Source: JACVRW01 sp963850205 | Lineage (GTDB): Bacteria; Actinomycetota; Thermoleophilia; Solirubrobacterales; Thermoleophilaceae | Assembly (NCBI GenBank): GCA_963850205.1 | Contig: CAWKKJ010000011.1 | Location: 248,001-312,000, forward strand | Reading direction: 5' to 3' | DNA: 64,000 bases | Part shown: one piece after another, positions 53,448 to 62,151 of the stretch | Layout: every line of letters starts with the position of its first letter | Numbering within the stretch: the first letter of the stretch is position 1 | The notes under the pieces: model-generated | The model's database searches: none | Seen by the model: the letters and a program-made list of their open reading frames with translations, nothing else | What the model was told of the DNA's origin: nothing | Translations under genes and position numbers: made by a program

Positions 53448-54827
53448 TCACAGTCCTTTCAGAAACTCGAGGGATGGCATGAAGAAGTATTCGCCGCCCT
53501 TCATCCTGACCGCCTGGGCGACCGGATCCGTGTTCTCGACCTCCTCACCGCCCCAGCTTGTGGGACTGTCAGTCTTGCCCCGCGGGCCCTGGCCGATGAT
53601 GGGATCGACGCCACCGGTCACGTGTTCGGGGGGTCCCGGGACATTCGCCAGGCTCTGCATGGCCTCGAATTGGCCGGAGATGCTCGCGTTGAAGGCCATG
53701 AACAGAAGTCCTACGCCGCCCACCGGGCGGCTGCTGGCCGGGAGGTCCGCGTTGATGTCGTCGAGGCGCACCCCGTAGGTCTGCCCGCGCCGCGCCATCA
53801 GGTGGGAGCGGTCGGCAGCATCCGGGCCACGCGCGTTCACCTTGCGGATGTGAGCGTAGTAGGGGCACTTCATCCCCTGATCGTCACTCGCATAGGTGAA
53901 GTCGTTCATGACCGGGCTGTGCGCGCCCTCCTCGCTCTGCAGCGTCAGAGGGGTCCCGTCCTCGAACCGCCCGACCAGCATCGCGCCGGTACGTTCACGC
54001 TCCTCCTCGGGCAGGTCCAGCTGATCCGCCAGGTGCTCCTCCTCTTCCTTGAACCGCCGCACGTTCTGCTCGAGCTTTCTGAAGATGAAGTAGCTGCCGA
54101 AGTGCTTGGAGAGATCGGGTGCCCCGCGATCGGGCACGAGGACCTGCTCGAGCGGAAAGGCCGGGTCCCAGACCGTGGTCCCGTCCCCTCTCGACCGCTC
54201 CTCGTCGATGTCCTCGACCAGGAACAGCGGCTGGCTGCGCCCGTCGACGTACCCGAAGTGCTCGACGCCGTCCCCTTCGAGGTTGCGCTGAGCGAGCCCG
54301 GTCTCCTCGCCGAGGACCGTCACGGAATCGGGTAGCAGCGCCTCGACCTCGTTGCGTCGAACCGCCACCGATGCGTCGGGTCGGTCCCCGACGAGCACGA
54401 TCGCGTGAATTGGGTCGCGGTAGGGCGGATCCCAAGTGGAGAGCGGCGGGTCGCCGAGGCCCTTCCGCGTCACGGGGTCGCGCATACCTCGCTGGAACGA
54501 ACGGTCGGCCGGCCTGTTCGTCTCCGCGATGTCCAAGGCGACATAGCCGTCAAAGCTCAGCCCGACACCGACGTAGGGGGTCCCGGGAGTCTCCGAGGTC
54601 TTGTACCTGTCCGTCTCCACCAGATGGCACCTAGCGGACTTCATCAGCGGCACGAGACTGGCCAGGAACGCTTTGGCCGCCGGGCCGTCGTCGAAGCGCA
54701 GAAGCAAGACGGAGAGATGCTCGAGGACGTGCCGCTTGAGGATGTTCGGCTGCAGCTCGTCCAGCATCGTCGCTGCGTCGCCGGAGGCGGTCTTCCACGC
54801 GAGTGGATCCTTCAGGTTCACGGGCAT
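53448..54827 (-). CDS. Dyp-type heme peroxidase
   Basis: A 459-aa DyP-type peroxidase. The catalytic GxxDG motif is in EHFGYVDGRSQPLF, the proximal heme His in PYYAHIRKVNARGP, and the distal Arg region in LMARRGQTYGV. These enzymes oxidise dyes and phenols with peroxide. The length and N-terminal LDELQPNILKRH fit the longer DyP classes, and there is no TAT or Sec signal, so it is probably cytoplasmic. It follows a small orphan gene and the SARP-cyclase regulator on the same strand. Confidence 0.92.
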   Translation of the reverse strand: MPVNLKDPLAWKTASGDAATMLDELQPNILKRHVLEHLSVLLLRFDDGPAAKAFLASLVPLMKSARCHLVETDRYKTSETPGTPYVGVGLSFDGYVALDIAETNRPADRSFQRGMRDPVTRKGLGDPPLSTWDPPYRDPIHAIVLVGDRPDASVAVRRNEVEALLPDSVTVLGEETGLAQRNLEGDGVEHFGYVDGRSQPLFLVEDIDEERSRGDGTTVWDPAFPLEQVLVPDRGAPDLSKHFGSYFIFRKLEQNVRRFKEEEEHLADQLDLPEEERERTGAMLVGRFEDGTPLTLQSEEGAHSPVMNDFTYASDDQGMKCPYYAHIRKVNARGPDAADRSHLMARRGQTYGVRLDDINADLPASSRPVGGVGLLFMAFNASISGQFEAMQSLANVPGPPEHVTGGVDPIIGQGPRGKTDSPTSWGGEEVENTDPVAQAVRMKGGEYFFMPSLEFLKGL

Positions 54828-54877
54828 GGAGAGCCTCGGACCACCGAGCTACCGCAACGCCTACACGGGCTTCGGTC

Positions 54878-55294
54878 TCAAGTCCCCGCCGCGGACTCGG
54901 CCGGAAACGTGACCGCGTCGGTCCACCAGTAGACGTCCGTGCTGTTGTTCGCCCGCTTTATCAGGGCCATCGCGGTGCCGATGGCGGCGATCTCCGGCCT
55001 GAAGTCGTCGGAGCCGTGCGTCATCCCGGTCTGGACCACCCACTTGCCCTTGAAGGTCTCGCCATCGGGGCTCTCCCCGTCAGCGGCGGCCGCCCAAGTG
55101 TCGCCCGTCAACTCGCCGTTCTCGGTCATCTTCTCGCCGTTCTGGATGATCCAGGCGTAAACCCACATCAGCTCGTCGCCCTCTTCAATGAAGCCACCTG
55201 CGGTGGGCCCGAGTTTCGCGCCGTCCCTGGCCGTCCCCTGTGGAATCGGCAGTGAAGCGTGGAAGTTTGGCTTTGAAGGCATAGCGCTGTCCAT
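54878..55294 (-). CDS. Orphan 138-aa protein between the regulator and DyP
   Basis: From ATG 55294 (MDSAMPSKPNFHASLPIPQG) with an internal ATG at 55282. The body has GGFIEEGDELMWVYAWIIQNGEKMTENGELTGDTW, FKGKWVVQTGMTHGSDDFRPEIAAIGTAMALIKR and TDVYWWTDAVTFP; aromatic- and Gly-rich, compact, cytoplasmic. I do not recognise a family. It begins 5 bp after the SARP-cyclase stop and ends 50 bp before the DyP start, so all three are probably one operon and it may work with the peroxidase. Confidence 0.75.
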   Translation of the reverse strand: MDSAMPSKPNFHASLPIPQGTARDGAKLGPTAGGFIEEGDELMWVYAWIIQNGEKMTENGELTGDTWAAAADGESPDGETFKGKWVVQTGMTHGSDDFRPEIAAIGTAMALIKRANNSTDVYWWTDAVTFPAESAAGT

Positions 55295-55298
55295 CGTC

Positions 55299-58200
55299 TC
55301 AGACGCGCACGAGCCCGGCAAGCTCCGCCTGGGCCCGGCCGGCGGCGACCACGTTGCCCTTCTGCAGATAGAGTCGATGTGCTTCGGCGAACGCGGCCCG
55401 AGCATGTTCCAAGCGCCGGGTCTGCCTGTGGACGACTGCGAGATCGAAGACGGCGTCGCCCCTGTCGTTGACGAAGTCGCTCTGCTTCGCAAGCGCAACA
55501 GCCTCCCGGGCGAGCCGCTCCGCTTCCTCCACGAGGCCGCGCGCGGCAAGCGTCCTCGCCCGGGCGCCGCGCCAGAAGACCTGAGCGATTAGATCGGCGG
55601 CAGGCGCCAGCTCCTGGCTGAGCTTTGCGAATCGCTCGGCCTCCTCGTCGCGTCGCTGTGCGAGGAGCGCCCGCGCGAGCAACGCCGCGGTCGCGGAGAG
55701 CGACTCCTTGTCACCCATGTCCTCGAGCGCCTGGTAGCCCCTCCGCAGGCTTTGCTCGGCTGCCCCCGCATTCCCGGCGAGCAGCTCGATGTACGCGGCG
55801 GTGTGCGATACGAAGAAGGTCAACGTCAACCCAAGCTCTTCGAATTCCCCGACGCCGGTGGCCTGCAGCTCGCGCGCGTGGTCGAAGCGGCCCTCCATCG
55901 CGTGCAACCCGGCAAGCGGGTGGAGGACGTAGGCCACCGCGGCCGGACTCCCACTCACCTCACCCCGGATGGCGTCGCACCGGCGGATGGCCTCGCCCAC
56001 CGGCGTTGGTCCCCACCAGTGCGCCGAGGCGAGCCAACCCAGAATCTCGATCCGCTCGTGCTCGGCTCCAGCCCGTCGTGCGTGTTCAGCCGCTTGCTCC
56101 CATGCTTCAGAAGAGGCGGCGGCGTGGGCCTCCATCCAATGGAGCGAGGCGCGCAGGCGAAGGGCGTCGCAGAGTCCGTACTCGTCGTCCGCTCTCTGAA
56201 AGACCGGCACGACCCTCCCGACCACGGCCGCCGCCTCCGCGGTCCCTGAGGATTCGCGGCGGCGCAGCCGTAGGAACTGCTGCTGCACGAGGACGTGGGC
56301 GCCCGACCGCTCGTCGCCCGTCGCCGCCGCCAAGCGGCCCGCCTCGCCGAGCACCTCATCGGCGTCCATAAGCCTGCCCGCCTCCATCAGTGCGGAACCG
56401 AGATCGGGCAGCAGCTTCGTGCGGCGCGCATGGTCATCTGGGAGTAGCGCAGCGGCGCGCTCGAGCAGGCTCACCGCCCCGGTGTGGTCGCTTCGAGCGT
56501 GCGCCTTGCGCCCGGCCGACTCGAGCCGTTCCGCTCCGCGCACGGCAAGCACCTCGGCGTCCGAGTCGATCGCCCCCAGCTCGCTCAGGAGGCGGCACGC
56601 CTGCTCGAGGTGGTAACCGGCGATCTCCTCGAATTCGCCCAACCGCGAGCCGGCGGTCTGCTCGAGCCAGTTGGCGAAGCGCTCGTGCAGCGCCGCCCGC
56701 ATCTCCTTCGAGAGCGAGCGATAGCCGGCGTCGCGGATCAGGATGTGGCGGAAGCGGTACGCCTCGTCCTCGGCGAAGCTCGCGCGATCGGGGCAGATCA
56801 TGTCCCTCCGCACAAGGGAAGTCAGGCTCCCCTCGACGACGGCTCGCAGGGGACCGGGCGCGAGCTCATCGAGCGCTCCGCGGTGGAACACCGTGCCCTC
56901 GATCGAGGCGTGCGCGAGCAATGCTCGCTCGTTCTCCGGTAGGCGCTCGAGGCGCGCCGCCAGCAAAGCGTGGATCGTAGGCGGCACCGGTAGCTCGCCC
57001 ACCTCGTCGGCAACGGTCCAGCCGCCGTTCTCGCGGCGGAGCAGTCCGTCTTCGATCAGCATCGAAAGCAGTTCCTCGGCAAACAGCGGATTGCCCCCCG
57101 AGGCGTCGGCGATGCGCTCTGTCGCGTCGGCGGGCAGTGTCCCGCGGCTCAGGAGGTTCGCTATCAGATGTTTGGTGTCGTCTTCACTGAGCGGCTCGAG
57201 GAGGACCGACGTGGCGTTGAGCTTGCCGCCGCCCCATCCCGGCCGCCCCTCGAGCAGCTCGGGTCGCGCGAGGCACAGGATCATGATCGGAGCGCCACGC
57301 GACAGGTCGGTCACGTACTCGATGAGATCGAGGATCGTCGGCTCTGCCCAGTGGAGGTCGTCGAACACGACCACCAGGGGGCGGCGACGGGCGACGGCCT
57401 CGAGGAGCCTTCGGGTGGCCCAGAAGATTTTCTCGCTCGTGCCTCCTTTCGCGCCCCCAAGGCCCAGCGCCTGGGCGAGGCCGGCGACCACAAGCTCCGC
57501 CTTGGGGTCCCCGGCGAGTTGCGCCGCGATGGCGGTGGTCGACGGTTCCGCGGAGCCCTGCTCGTTGGTCATGTCCCTGACGACCTCGGCCAGGGGCCAG
57601 TAGGTGATGCCCTCGCCATAGGGCAGGCAGCGGCCACGCAGCACGCTCGCCTGGTCACCGAGCCTCCCGAGGATCTCGCGAACGAGGCGCGACTTTCCCA
57701 CGCCCGCCGCGCCGAGCAGAGTCATCAGGTGACATGTCCGATCGCTCACGGCGGCCGCGAACACCCTCGAAAGGGTGTCCAAGTGTCGGTCGCGGCCCAC
57801 GAGCGGCGAGTCGAGGCGGGAGGCGCGCGGGATGGCTTCGGGATGCACCTCGACGACCCGAAGGGCGGCGATCGGCTCTCCACTCCGGGACGCGTGGTGT
57901 CTGGCCCGATCGGCCGTGACCGCGCCTCTGACCAGATCGTACGTCAGCTCGTCGATGAAGACCTCACCGTCTGTGGCCAGCTCCTCGAGACCCTTGGCGA
58001 CGTTGACGGCTTCTCCGGTCACAAGCGTCTCGCCGGTGGCGGTGCCGGCGGCGATGGCCTCCCCCGTGCCGACTCCGAAACGGGCGGCAAGGCGAACCCC
58101 GAAGGTGCGCTCCAGCTCATCGCGGAGCTCTCGCAGGGCCTCGCGCATCTCGCTCGCGGCGCGGACGGCCCGGAGGGCATCGTCCTCATGGAGAAGCGGA

Positions 58201-59744
58201 ACCCCGAAGACAGCCATCAGCGCGTCGCCCGGGTAGGCCTCCGCGGTGCCGCCGTGCCGTTTGAGCACAGGATGCATGTCCTCGAAGCACCGCGATATGA
58301 CACGCCCGTGAACCTCCGGGTCGAGTCGTTCGTCCCGGCGGCTCGAGGCGCTGACACTCGAGAACAGCACAGTGACGGTCTTGCGCATCACCTGCGGGGC
58401 CGGTGCAACTGTGTCCGCGCCGACCGGGCGCACCTCGAAGACGTTCTCCGGGCGCGCCAAGCCGCGCAGCTCCTGCCGACCGAGGTGGACCAGCTCCGCG
58501 TCTGCGGGCATACGGTCCCGAACGATCTCCGCCGTCGCCTGCGACACCACGATCGCGCCGCCTCGTGCCAGGCCCCTCAGCCTGGCGGCGCGGTTGAGCG
58601 CCGGGCCGAAGTAGTCGCCCGCGCGCTCATGCGCCTCGCCGGTATGGAGCGCGATCCGGACCCGCAGCTCGAGTTCGCCGGGCCAGGAGGCGACGCCCAA
58701 CGCCTCTTGGAGCGCCATGGCGCCCGTAACGGCGTCGGAGGCGCGCCGGAACACCGTCAGCGTCGCGTCGCCCTCTCCCTTGGCCTTGAGCAGCTGCCCA
58801 CCGTGTGCGCTCACGGTCTGCGCAATCAACTCGTCGTGCAGCTCGAGCGCCGCCGCCATCCCCTCCAGATCGTCCTCCCACAAACCCGAGGAGCCTTCGA
58901 TGTCCGTCAAGAGGAACGTGACCACCCCCGTCGGGAGGTCGCCCGCCTTCGAGACCGGAGACATGGCATCAGCCGCATCACGGCTGACTGGAGCCGCGGA
59001 CGCCGCGAGCGCCGGGTCCTGCGCGAGTATGGCCCGCTCGAGCCCGCGGAGGCCCTCGCCTGGCTCAATTCCCAGCTCCTCGACCAGCGCCCTGCGAGCG
59101 TCCTGGTAGACCTGCAGCGCATCCGCCTGGCGCTCGCAGCGGTAGAGCGCGAGCATCAGCTGCCCGGCGAGCCGCTCGCGGGTGGGGTGCTCGGCCACCA
59201 GCAGCTGGAGCTCGCCGATCAGCGCAGCGTGCGTGCCAGCGGCCAGGTCGGCCTCCACCCGCGCCTCGAGGGCCGCCACCCGCTGCTCCTCGAGCCGCGC
59301 AATCTCCGCTTGCGCGAAAGCCTCGAAGGTCAAGTCGGCGAGCGGCGACCCTCGCCATAGCGCCAACGCCTCGCGCAGCACGGCCGCCGCATGCTCGGCC
59401 CGGCCCTCGGCAAGTGCATGCCGTCCCTCTTCCAAGAAGCGCTCGAAGCGTTCTGCGTCGAGCTCGCCGGGGCGCACGCGCAGCTGGTAGCCGGCTGGCC
59501 TTCTGGCCAGAATATCCGCGTCGCCAAGCGCCTTGCGCAACCGCGAGACGTGGACCTGCACCGTCTTGCGCGCGTTGATCGGGGTGTCTTCGCCCCAAAG
59601 GGCGAGCGCCAGCCGCTCCCAGCTCACCGGCTCGTTGGGGTGTAAGAGCAACACGGCCAGCACGGCGCGCGTCTTCGGACCCCCCAACGCCAGCGCGCCG
59701 CGCTCGCTGTGCACCTCGAGCGGTCCCAGGACCCGGAACTCCAT
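55299..59744 (-). CDS. Giant SARP regulator with two nucleotide-cyclase domains, NTPase and TPR-like repeats
   Basis: A 1481-aa protein. Residues 1-95: OmpR-type winged helix (LGGPKTRAVLAVLLLHPNEP, ARKTVQVHVSRLRKAL). About 100-245: BTAD helices. About 270-440: first class III cyclase domain with metal Asp in FLLTDIEGSS (near 280) and KGEGDATLTVF (near 325), and NRAARLRGLA (near 385), so catalytic residues look intact. About 455-640: second cyclase-like domain, FSSVSASS (first Asp lost), YPGDALMAVFG kept, NVAKGLEEL with Arg replaced by Lys; probably inactive. Near 675 P-loop GAAGVGKSR, near 790 LVVVFDDLHWAEP, then TPR-like helices to the end. A cyclic-nucleotide-linked transcription switch is plausible. 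Confidence 0.93.
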   Translation of the reverse strand: MEFRVLGPLEVHSERGALALGGPKTRAVLAVLLLHPNEPVSWERLALALWGEDTPINARKTVQVHVSRLRKALGDADILARRPAGYQLRVRPGELDAERFERFLEEGRHALAEGRAEHAAAVLREALALWRGSPLADLTFEAFAQAEIARLEEQRVAALEARVEADLAAGTHAALIGELQLLVAEHPTRERLAGQLMLALYRCERQADALQVYQDARRALVEELGIEPGEGLRGLERAILAQDPALAASAAPVSRDAADAMSPVSKAGDLPTGVVTFLLTDIEGSSGLWEDDLEGMAAALELHDELIAQTVSAHGGQLLKAKGEGDATLTVFRRASDAVTGAMALQEALGVASWPGELELRVRIALHTGEAHERAGDYFGPALNRAARLRGLARGGAIVVSQATAEIVRDRMPADAELVHLGRQELRGLARPENVFEVRPVGADTVAPAPQVMRKTVTVLFSSVSASSRRDERLDPEVHGRVISRCFEDMHPVLKRHGGTAEAYPGDALMAVFGVPLLHEDDALRAVRAASEMREALRELRDELERTFGVRLAARFGVGTGEAIAAGTATGETLVTGEAVNVAKGLEELATDGEVFIDELTYDLVRGAVTADRARHHASRSGEPIAALRVVEVHPEAIPRASRLDSPLVGRDRHLDTLSRVFAAAVSDRTCHLMTLLGAAGVGKSRLVREILGRLGDQASVLRGRCLPYGEGITYWPLAEVVRDMTNEQGSAEPSTTAIAAQLAGDPKAELVVAGLAQALGLGGAKGGTSEKIFWATRRLLEAVARRRPLVVVFDDLHWAEPTILDLIEYVTDLSRGAPIMILCLARPELLEGRPGWGGGKLNATSVLLEPLSEDDTKHLIANLLSRGTLPADATERIADASGGNPLFAEELLSMLIEDGLLRRENGGWTVADEVGELPVPPTIHALLAARLERLPENERALLAHASIEGTVFHRGALDELAPGPLRAVVEGSLTSLVRRDMICPDRASFAEDEAYRFRHILIRDAGYRSLSKEMRAALHERFANWLEQTAGSRLGEFEEIAGYHLEQACRLLSELGAIDSDAEVLAVRGAERLESAGRKAHARSDHTGAVSLLERAAALLPDDHARRTKLLPDLGSALMEAGRLMDADEVLGEAGRLAAATGDERSGAHVLVQQQFLRLRRRESSGTAEAAAVVGRVVPVFQRADDEYGLCDALRLRASLHWMEAHAAASSEAWEQAAEHARRAGAEHERIEILGWLASAHWWGPTPVGEAIRRCDAIRGEVSGSPAAVAYVLHPLAGLHAMEGRFDHARELQATGVGEFEELGLTLTFFVSHTAAYIELLAGNAGAAEQSLRRGYQALEDMGDKESLSATAALLARALLAQRRDEEAERFAKLSQELAPAADLIAQVFWRGARARTLAARGLVEEAERLAREAVALAKQSDFVNDRGDAVFDLAVVHRQTRRLEHARAAFAEAHRLYLQKGNVVAAGRAQAELAGLVRV

Positions 59745-60082
59745 CGTCCTCGGGGACCGTACTGGACCCCGTCCTGGGCTGACAGCGCCTGTTTAGCGCC
59801 CTGCAAGCGCACCGTAAGCGGCAGCTCGCATGGTGGTCCACGTGAGCAGCAAGCGCTCGAAGCGGCCGGTGGCCACCCCCGGTCCCTGCGGGTTGCCACC
59901 GGCCTGGGATGGCACGGGAACAGCTATCGCAGCTCCGGCTCGGGCGCGGTTTCCGAGCGTCAGGCGGCAAGACTGGGTCCAGGAGCGAGTACTGCTGGCG
60001 CAAGCCTGGCTCTCGAGCGCTTGAGGCGCGAGCTCCAGCGCAGCTACCCGGCCGACGACCTGGCCGCCTGACCGTTGAGGCA
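59745..60082. other. Upstream region of the SARP-cyclase gene
   Basis: No supportable gene. It should hold the promoter of the 55299-59744 operon, but I see no clear -10/-35 pair. Confidence 0.4.
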
Positions 60083-60472
60083 TCAGCCGCTGGTGCCGTC
60101 ACTGCATCCGACGTCGTAACGGATCGCACGCCGCTCGCGCTTTGGCGAGTCGACGACAAGGGCGGAGGGGCCCCGGGCCGAGCTGCGCACCGCTGTCGTG
60201 GCGTCCAGCACCACTGACTTGGAGCCCCGCTCAGCGAACCGCAGCTTCTCATTCGGGGTAGCACCACCGGCATGCTCACCGTGGTATGTGACCTGCGTCG
60301 GAACGTCTGCGGTGATTGTCCCGCGCACTGTCACCGACCCGGCGGCGCGGCAATCCACCAGACCGGACGACGGCCGGATGGTCCCGCCGGCGATGCGCAC
60401 GTCGACATCGGACGGCGCGGGCCATGCAGAGCTGGGGGATTCTTCAACCGGCGCGCTCAATCGTTTGGGCAC
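60083..60472 (-). CDS. Possible truncated secreted-domain protein
   Basis: From GTG 60472 the frame gives 129 residues whose second half looks protein-like: SGLVDCRAAGSVTVRGTITADVPTQVTYH, LRFAERGSKSVVLDATTAVRSSA and LVVDSPKRERRAIRYDVGCS, resembling a beta-sandwich domain with two cysteines found at the C-terminus of surface proteins. No signal peptide is attached, so it may be a fragment cut at the island edge. In-frame extension upstream crosses the attachment repeat and is an artefact. Confidence 0.45.
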   Translation of the reverse strand: MPKRLSAPVEESPSSAWPAPSDVDVRIAGGTIRPSSGLVDCRAAGSVTVRGTITADVPTQVTYHGEHAGGATPNEKLRFAERGSKSVVLDATTAVRSSARGPSALVVDSPKRERRAIRYDVGCSDGTSG

Positions 60473-60484
60473 TGGTGCCCAAAC
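60463..60484. promoter_or_regulatory. Perfect 22-bp palindrome
   Basis: GTTTGGGCAC / GTGCCCAAAC with only TG between the arms. It lies at the start of the fragment gene and 105 bp from attachment repeat 3. The compact symmetry resembles a dimeric repressor operator. Confidence 0.55.
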
Positions 60485-60588
60485 CCCACCGAATCGGCCC
60501 GAATCGGGCCTATCTCCCCTTTTCCTCGCCTTCGCTGAATAAGCCGCTATCTGGCTCTGCAGCGCCTTTCCTTGTAGCCGTTCCCGCG

Positions 60589-60637
60589 GCTGCCCTCCGG
60601 AGGCAGAAGTCGCAGGTTCGAATCCTGCCGGGCGCGT
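60589..60637 (+). repeat. Attachment repeat 3 (49 bp of tRNA-Arg 3' end)
   Basis: Exact copy of 26462-26510, longer than repeat 2, same orientation. It probably represents the original 3' end of the chromosomal tRNA before integration, marking the right end of the accessory region. Confidence 0.88.
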
Positions 60638-60945
60638 CCCTCGAACTGCTCTGCGTCGCGCAGGCCGTACAAACAGAGCGTGAGGATGTGGCGCGCGATG
60701 GCGACGTTGGCAAGCTGGCGGCTGCGACGTTAGCGATCTGCTGAACGCCTGGCGCGCCGGGCCGCCGCGGCGCGTGCTGGGCGGCCTCCAGCGCGCTGGC
60801 GAGCCCGGGGGTGAGACGTGGCCGAGCTGCGTGCACCGGTCGGACGTGCGGACGGTCGAATCATTCAGGCCCAGGAGCAGAGCTGTCTGGCCGTGCGGAA
60901 CCACGTGACGTCGCCGCTGGCGTCGCGCGCGGGAGCGCCCGCGGC
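60638..60945. other. Right flank of the accessory region
   Basis: About 300 bp of GC-rich sequence between attachment repeat 3 and the ParA-like stop. I see no supportable gene. Confidence 0.4.
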
Positions 60946-62151
60946 TCAGCTGGCCCCTGGAGCGAATCGTCTCGCCGGAGCCGCCTCCAGGTTTTCCGCT
61001 AGCGCGTCGAACAGCTCGGCCACCTCGTCGGCGTAGTGGCTGGGCAGATCCTGCGGGGGTACGCCGCTGCGCATGGCCTCCTGGAGGACCGCTCGCTTGG
61101 GGATGTGCGGTTCGAGGACACGCGGGCCGAAGACGTGCTCGACCTCGGAGATGCCACGCTTGTGCTCCGCGGTGCTCTCGACCCGGTTCACGACGACTCC
61201 GGCGACGTCCAGCGTGGGGTTGCGTCCGGTCGTCACGTCTCGCAGGGTGTCGAGCAGCTCGTCGATCGCCTGCAGAGCGAGAAAGGTCGGCTCGGTGACG
61301 ACGAGCACACGCGACACCGCGTTGAGCACCTCGATGGTGAGCACCCCGAGGCTCGGCGGGCAGTCGATCAGCACGAGGTCGTAGTCGTCGACTGTGTCGA
61401 GCTGGCGCGCCAGCACTCCCTCACCCGTTGGGAGGCCGCCCTCCGCCGAACGGAGTGCCCGCTCCGACGGAGCCAGGTCGAGCCCCCACCCAGTCGCCAG
61501 GATGGTGTCCCCCAGCGAGCAGGAGTCCGGTTTCAGTAGGGCGTCGGCCATGGTCGGCCCCTCTCTGCCCTCCGGCGACAGCACCACGCTGGCGGACGCC
61601 TGGGGATCCAGGTCCACGACCAGCACGCGCGCCCCCCGGCGTGCAGCGGCCACACCCACCGTGAGGGAGACCGTCGTCTTGCCCACGCCGCCCTTCTGGT
61701 TCACGACCGCGTAGCTGCGCGCTCGCGCGCCCGAACGGGGAGGAGGGGCGGCGGGGGACGGCTGCGGCTCGGCCGGGGACGGCTCCGGCTCGGACCGGCC
61801 GGCCTTCGCCCGGGCGACTCGCCGGCTGCCCACAGCGAGGACGACCAGCCCGGCTACTCCCAGGGCGGCGACGATCGGGAGGACGATTGAGTCGCCGTCG
61901 CCGGAGTCGTCGGCCGCCGCTGCCGGGGCCGTGGGCGCCGTGCGCTCGGCGCGTTCGGGCGGCACCTCGGAGCGCTTCCGGCTGTCGAGCCTTCCCCCTT
62001 CGCTGAACGGGTACTCCCGCAGCAGCTCCGTGGGCTCCCGGACGTCGCGATCGCGTCTCTCTCCCTGAGCCGACGCCGCCTCGGCGCCGAGGCCCAGGAG
62101 CAGACAGACCGCCAGCGTCACGGCAAGCAGGGCGAACCTCGACTGGGACAT
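60946..62151 (-). CDS. Membrane-anchored ParA/Soj-like ATPase
   Basis: A 401-aa protein with an unusual plan: a signal-like helix (FALLAVTLAVCLLLGLGAEAASA), an external charged stretch of about 60 residues, a transmembrane helix (DSIVLPIVAALGVAGLVVLAVG), a proline-rich linker, then a full ParA ATPase: deviant Walker A VNQKGGVGKTTVSLTVG, DLDPQASASVVL, LVLIDCPPSLGVLTIEVLNAV and VVVNRVESTAEHKRG. ParA proteins normally are soluble and move DNA or polar cargo; here the ATPase is tethered. Its ATG shares a base with the L,D-transpeptidase stop (TGATG), linking it to the cell wall. Confidence 0.9.
   Translation of the reverse strand: MSQSRFALLAVTLAVCLLLGLGAEAASAQGERRDRDVREPTELLREYPFSEGGRLDSRKRSEVPPERAERTAPTAPAAAADDSGDGDSIVLPIVAALGVAGLVVLAVGSRRVARAKAGRSEPEPSPAEPQPSPAAPPPRSGARARSYAVVNQKGGVGKTTVSLTVGVAAARRGARVLVVDLDPQASASVVLSPEGREGPTMADALLKPDSCSLGDTILATGWGLDLAPSERALRSAEGGLPTGEGVLARQLDTVDDYDLVLIDCPPSLGVLTIEVLNAVSRVLVVTEPTFLALQAIDELLDTLRDVTTGRNPTLDVAGVVVNRVESTAEHKRGISEVEHVFGPRVLEPHIPKRAVLQEAMRSGVPPQDLPSHYADEVAELFDALAENLEAAPARRFAPGAS

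Larger units (their letters stand above)
51468..60637 (+). mobile_element. Putative integrated genomic island 2 (about 9.2 kb)
   Basis: Bounded by attachment repeats 2 and 3. It contains a repeat-rich membrane protein, DyP peroxidase, a small orphan protein, a giant SARP-cyclase regulator and gene fragments. No integrase is visible. The stretches 51468-51904 and 52126-52459 hold no supportable complete gene. Confidence 0.66.

Noticed and set aside
53470..53482. GATGGCATGAA, resembling the island motif
   Set aside because: It lies within the DyP coding end (encoding FFMPSL) and lacks the second half of the motif.
57168..59360. A 730-codon plus-strand open frame
   Set aside because: It is antisense to the SARP-cyclase gene and arises from high GC at third positions; the peptide is His/Arg/Gly-rich with no domain.
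51420..60640. Two additional tRNA-Arg genes
   Set aside because: Copies at 51425 and 60589 lack the acceptor 5' strand, D-arm and part of the anticodon stem, so they are attachment repeats, not tRNA genes.
60083..60904. Long minus-strand frame containing PAGFEPATSASGG
   Set aside because: It also reads through the tRNA-derived repeat. Only the part below about 60472 could be coding.
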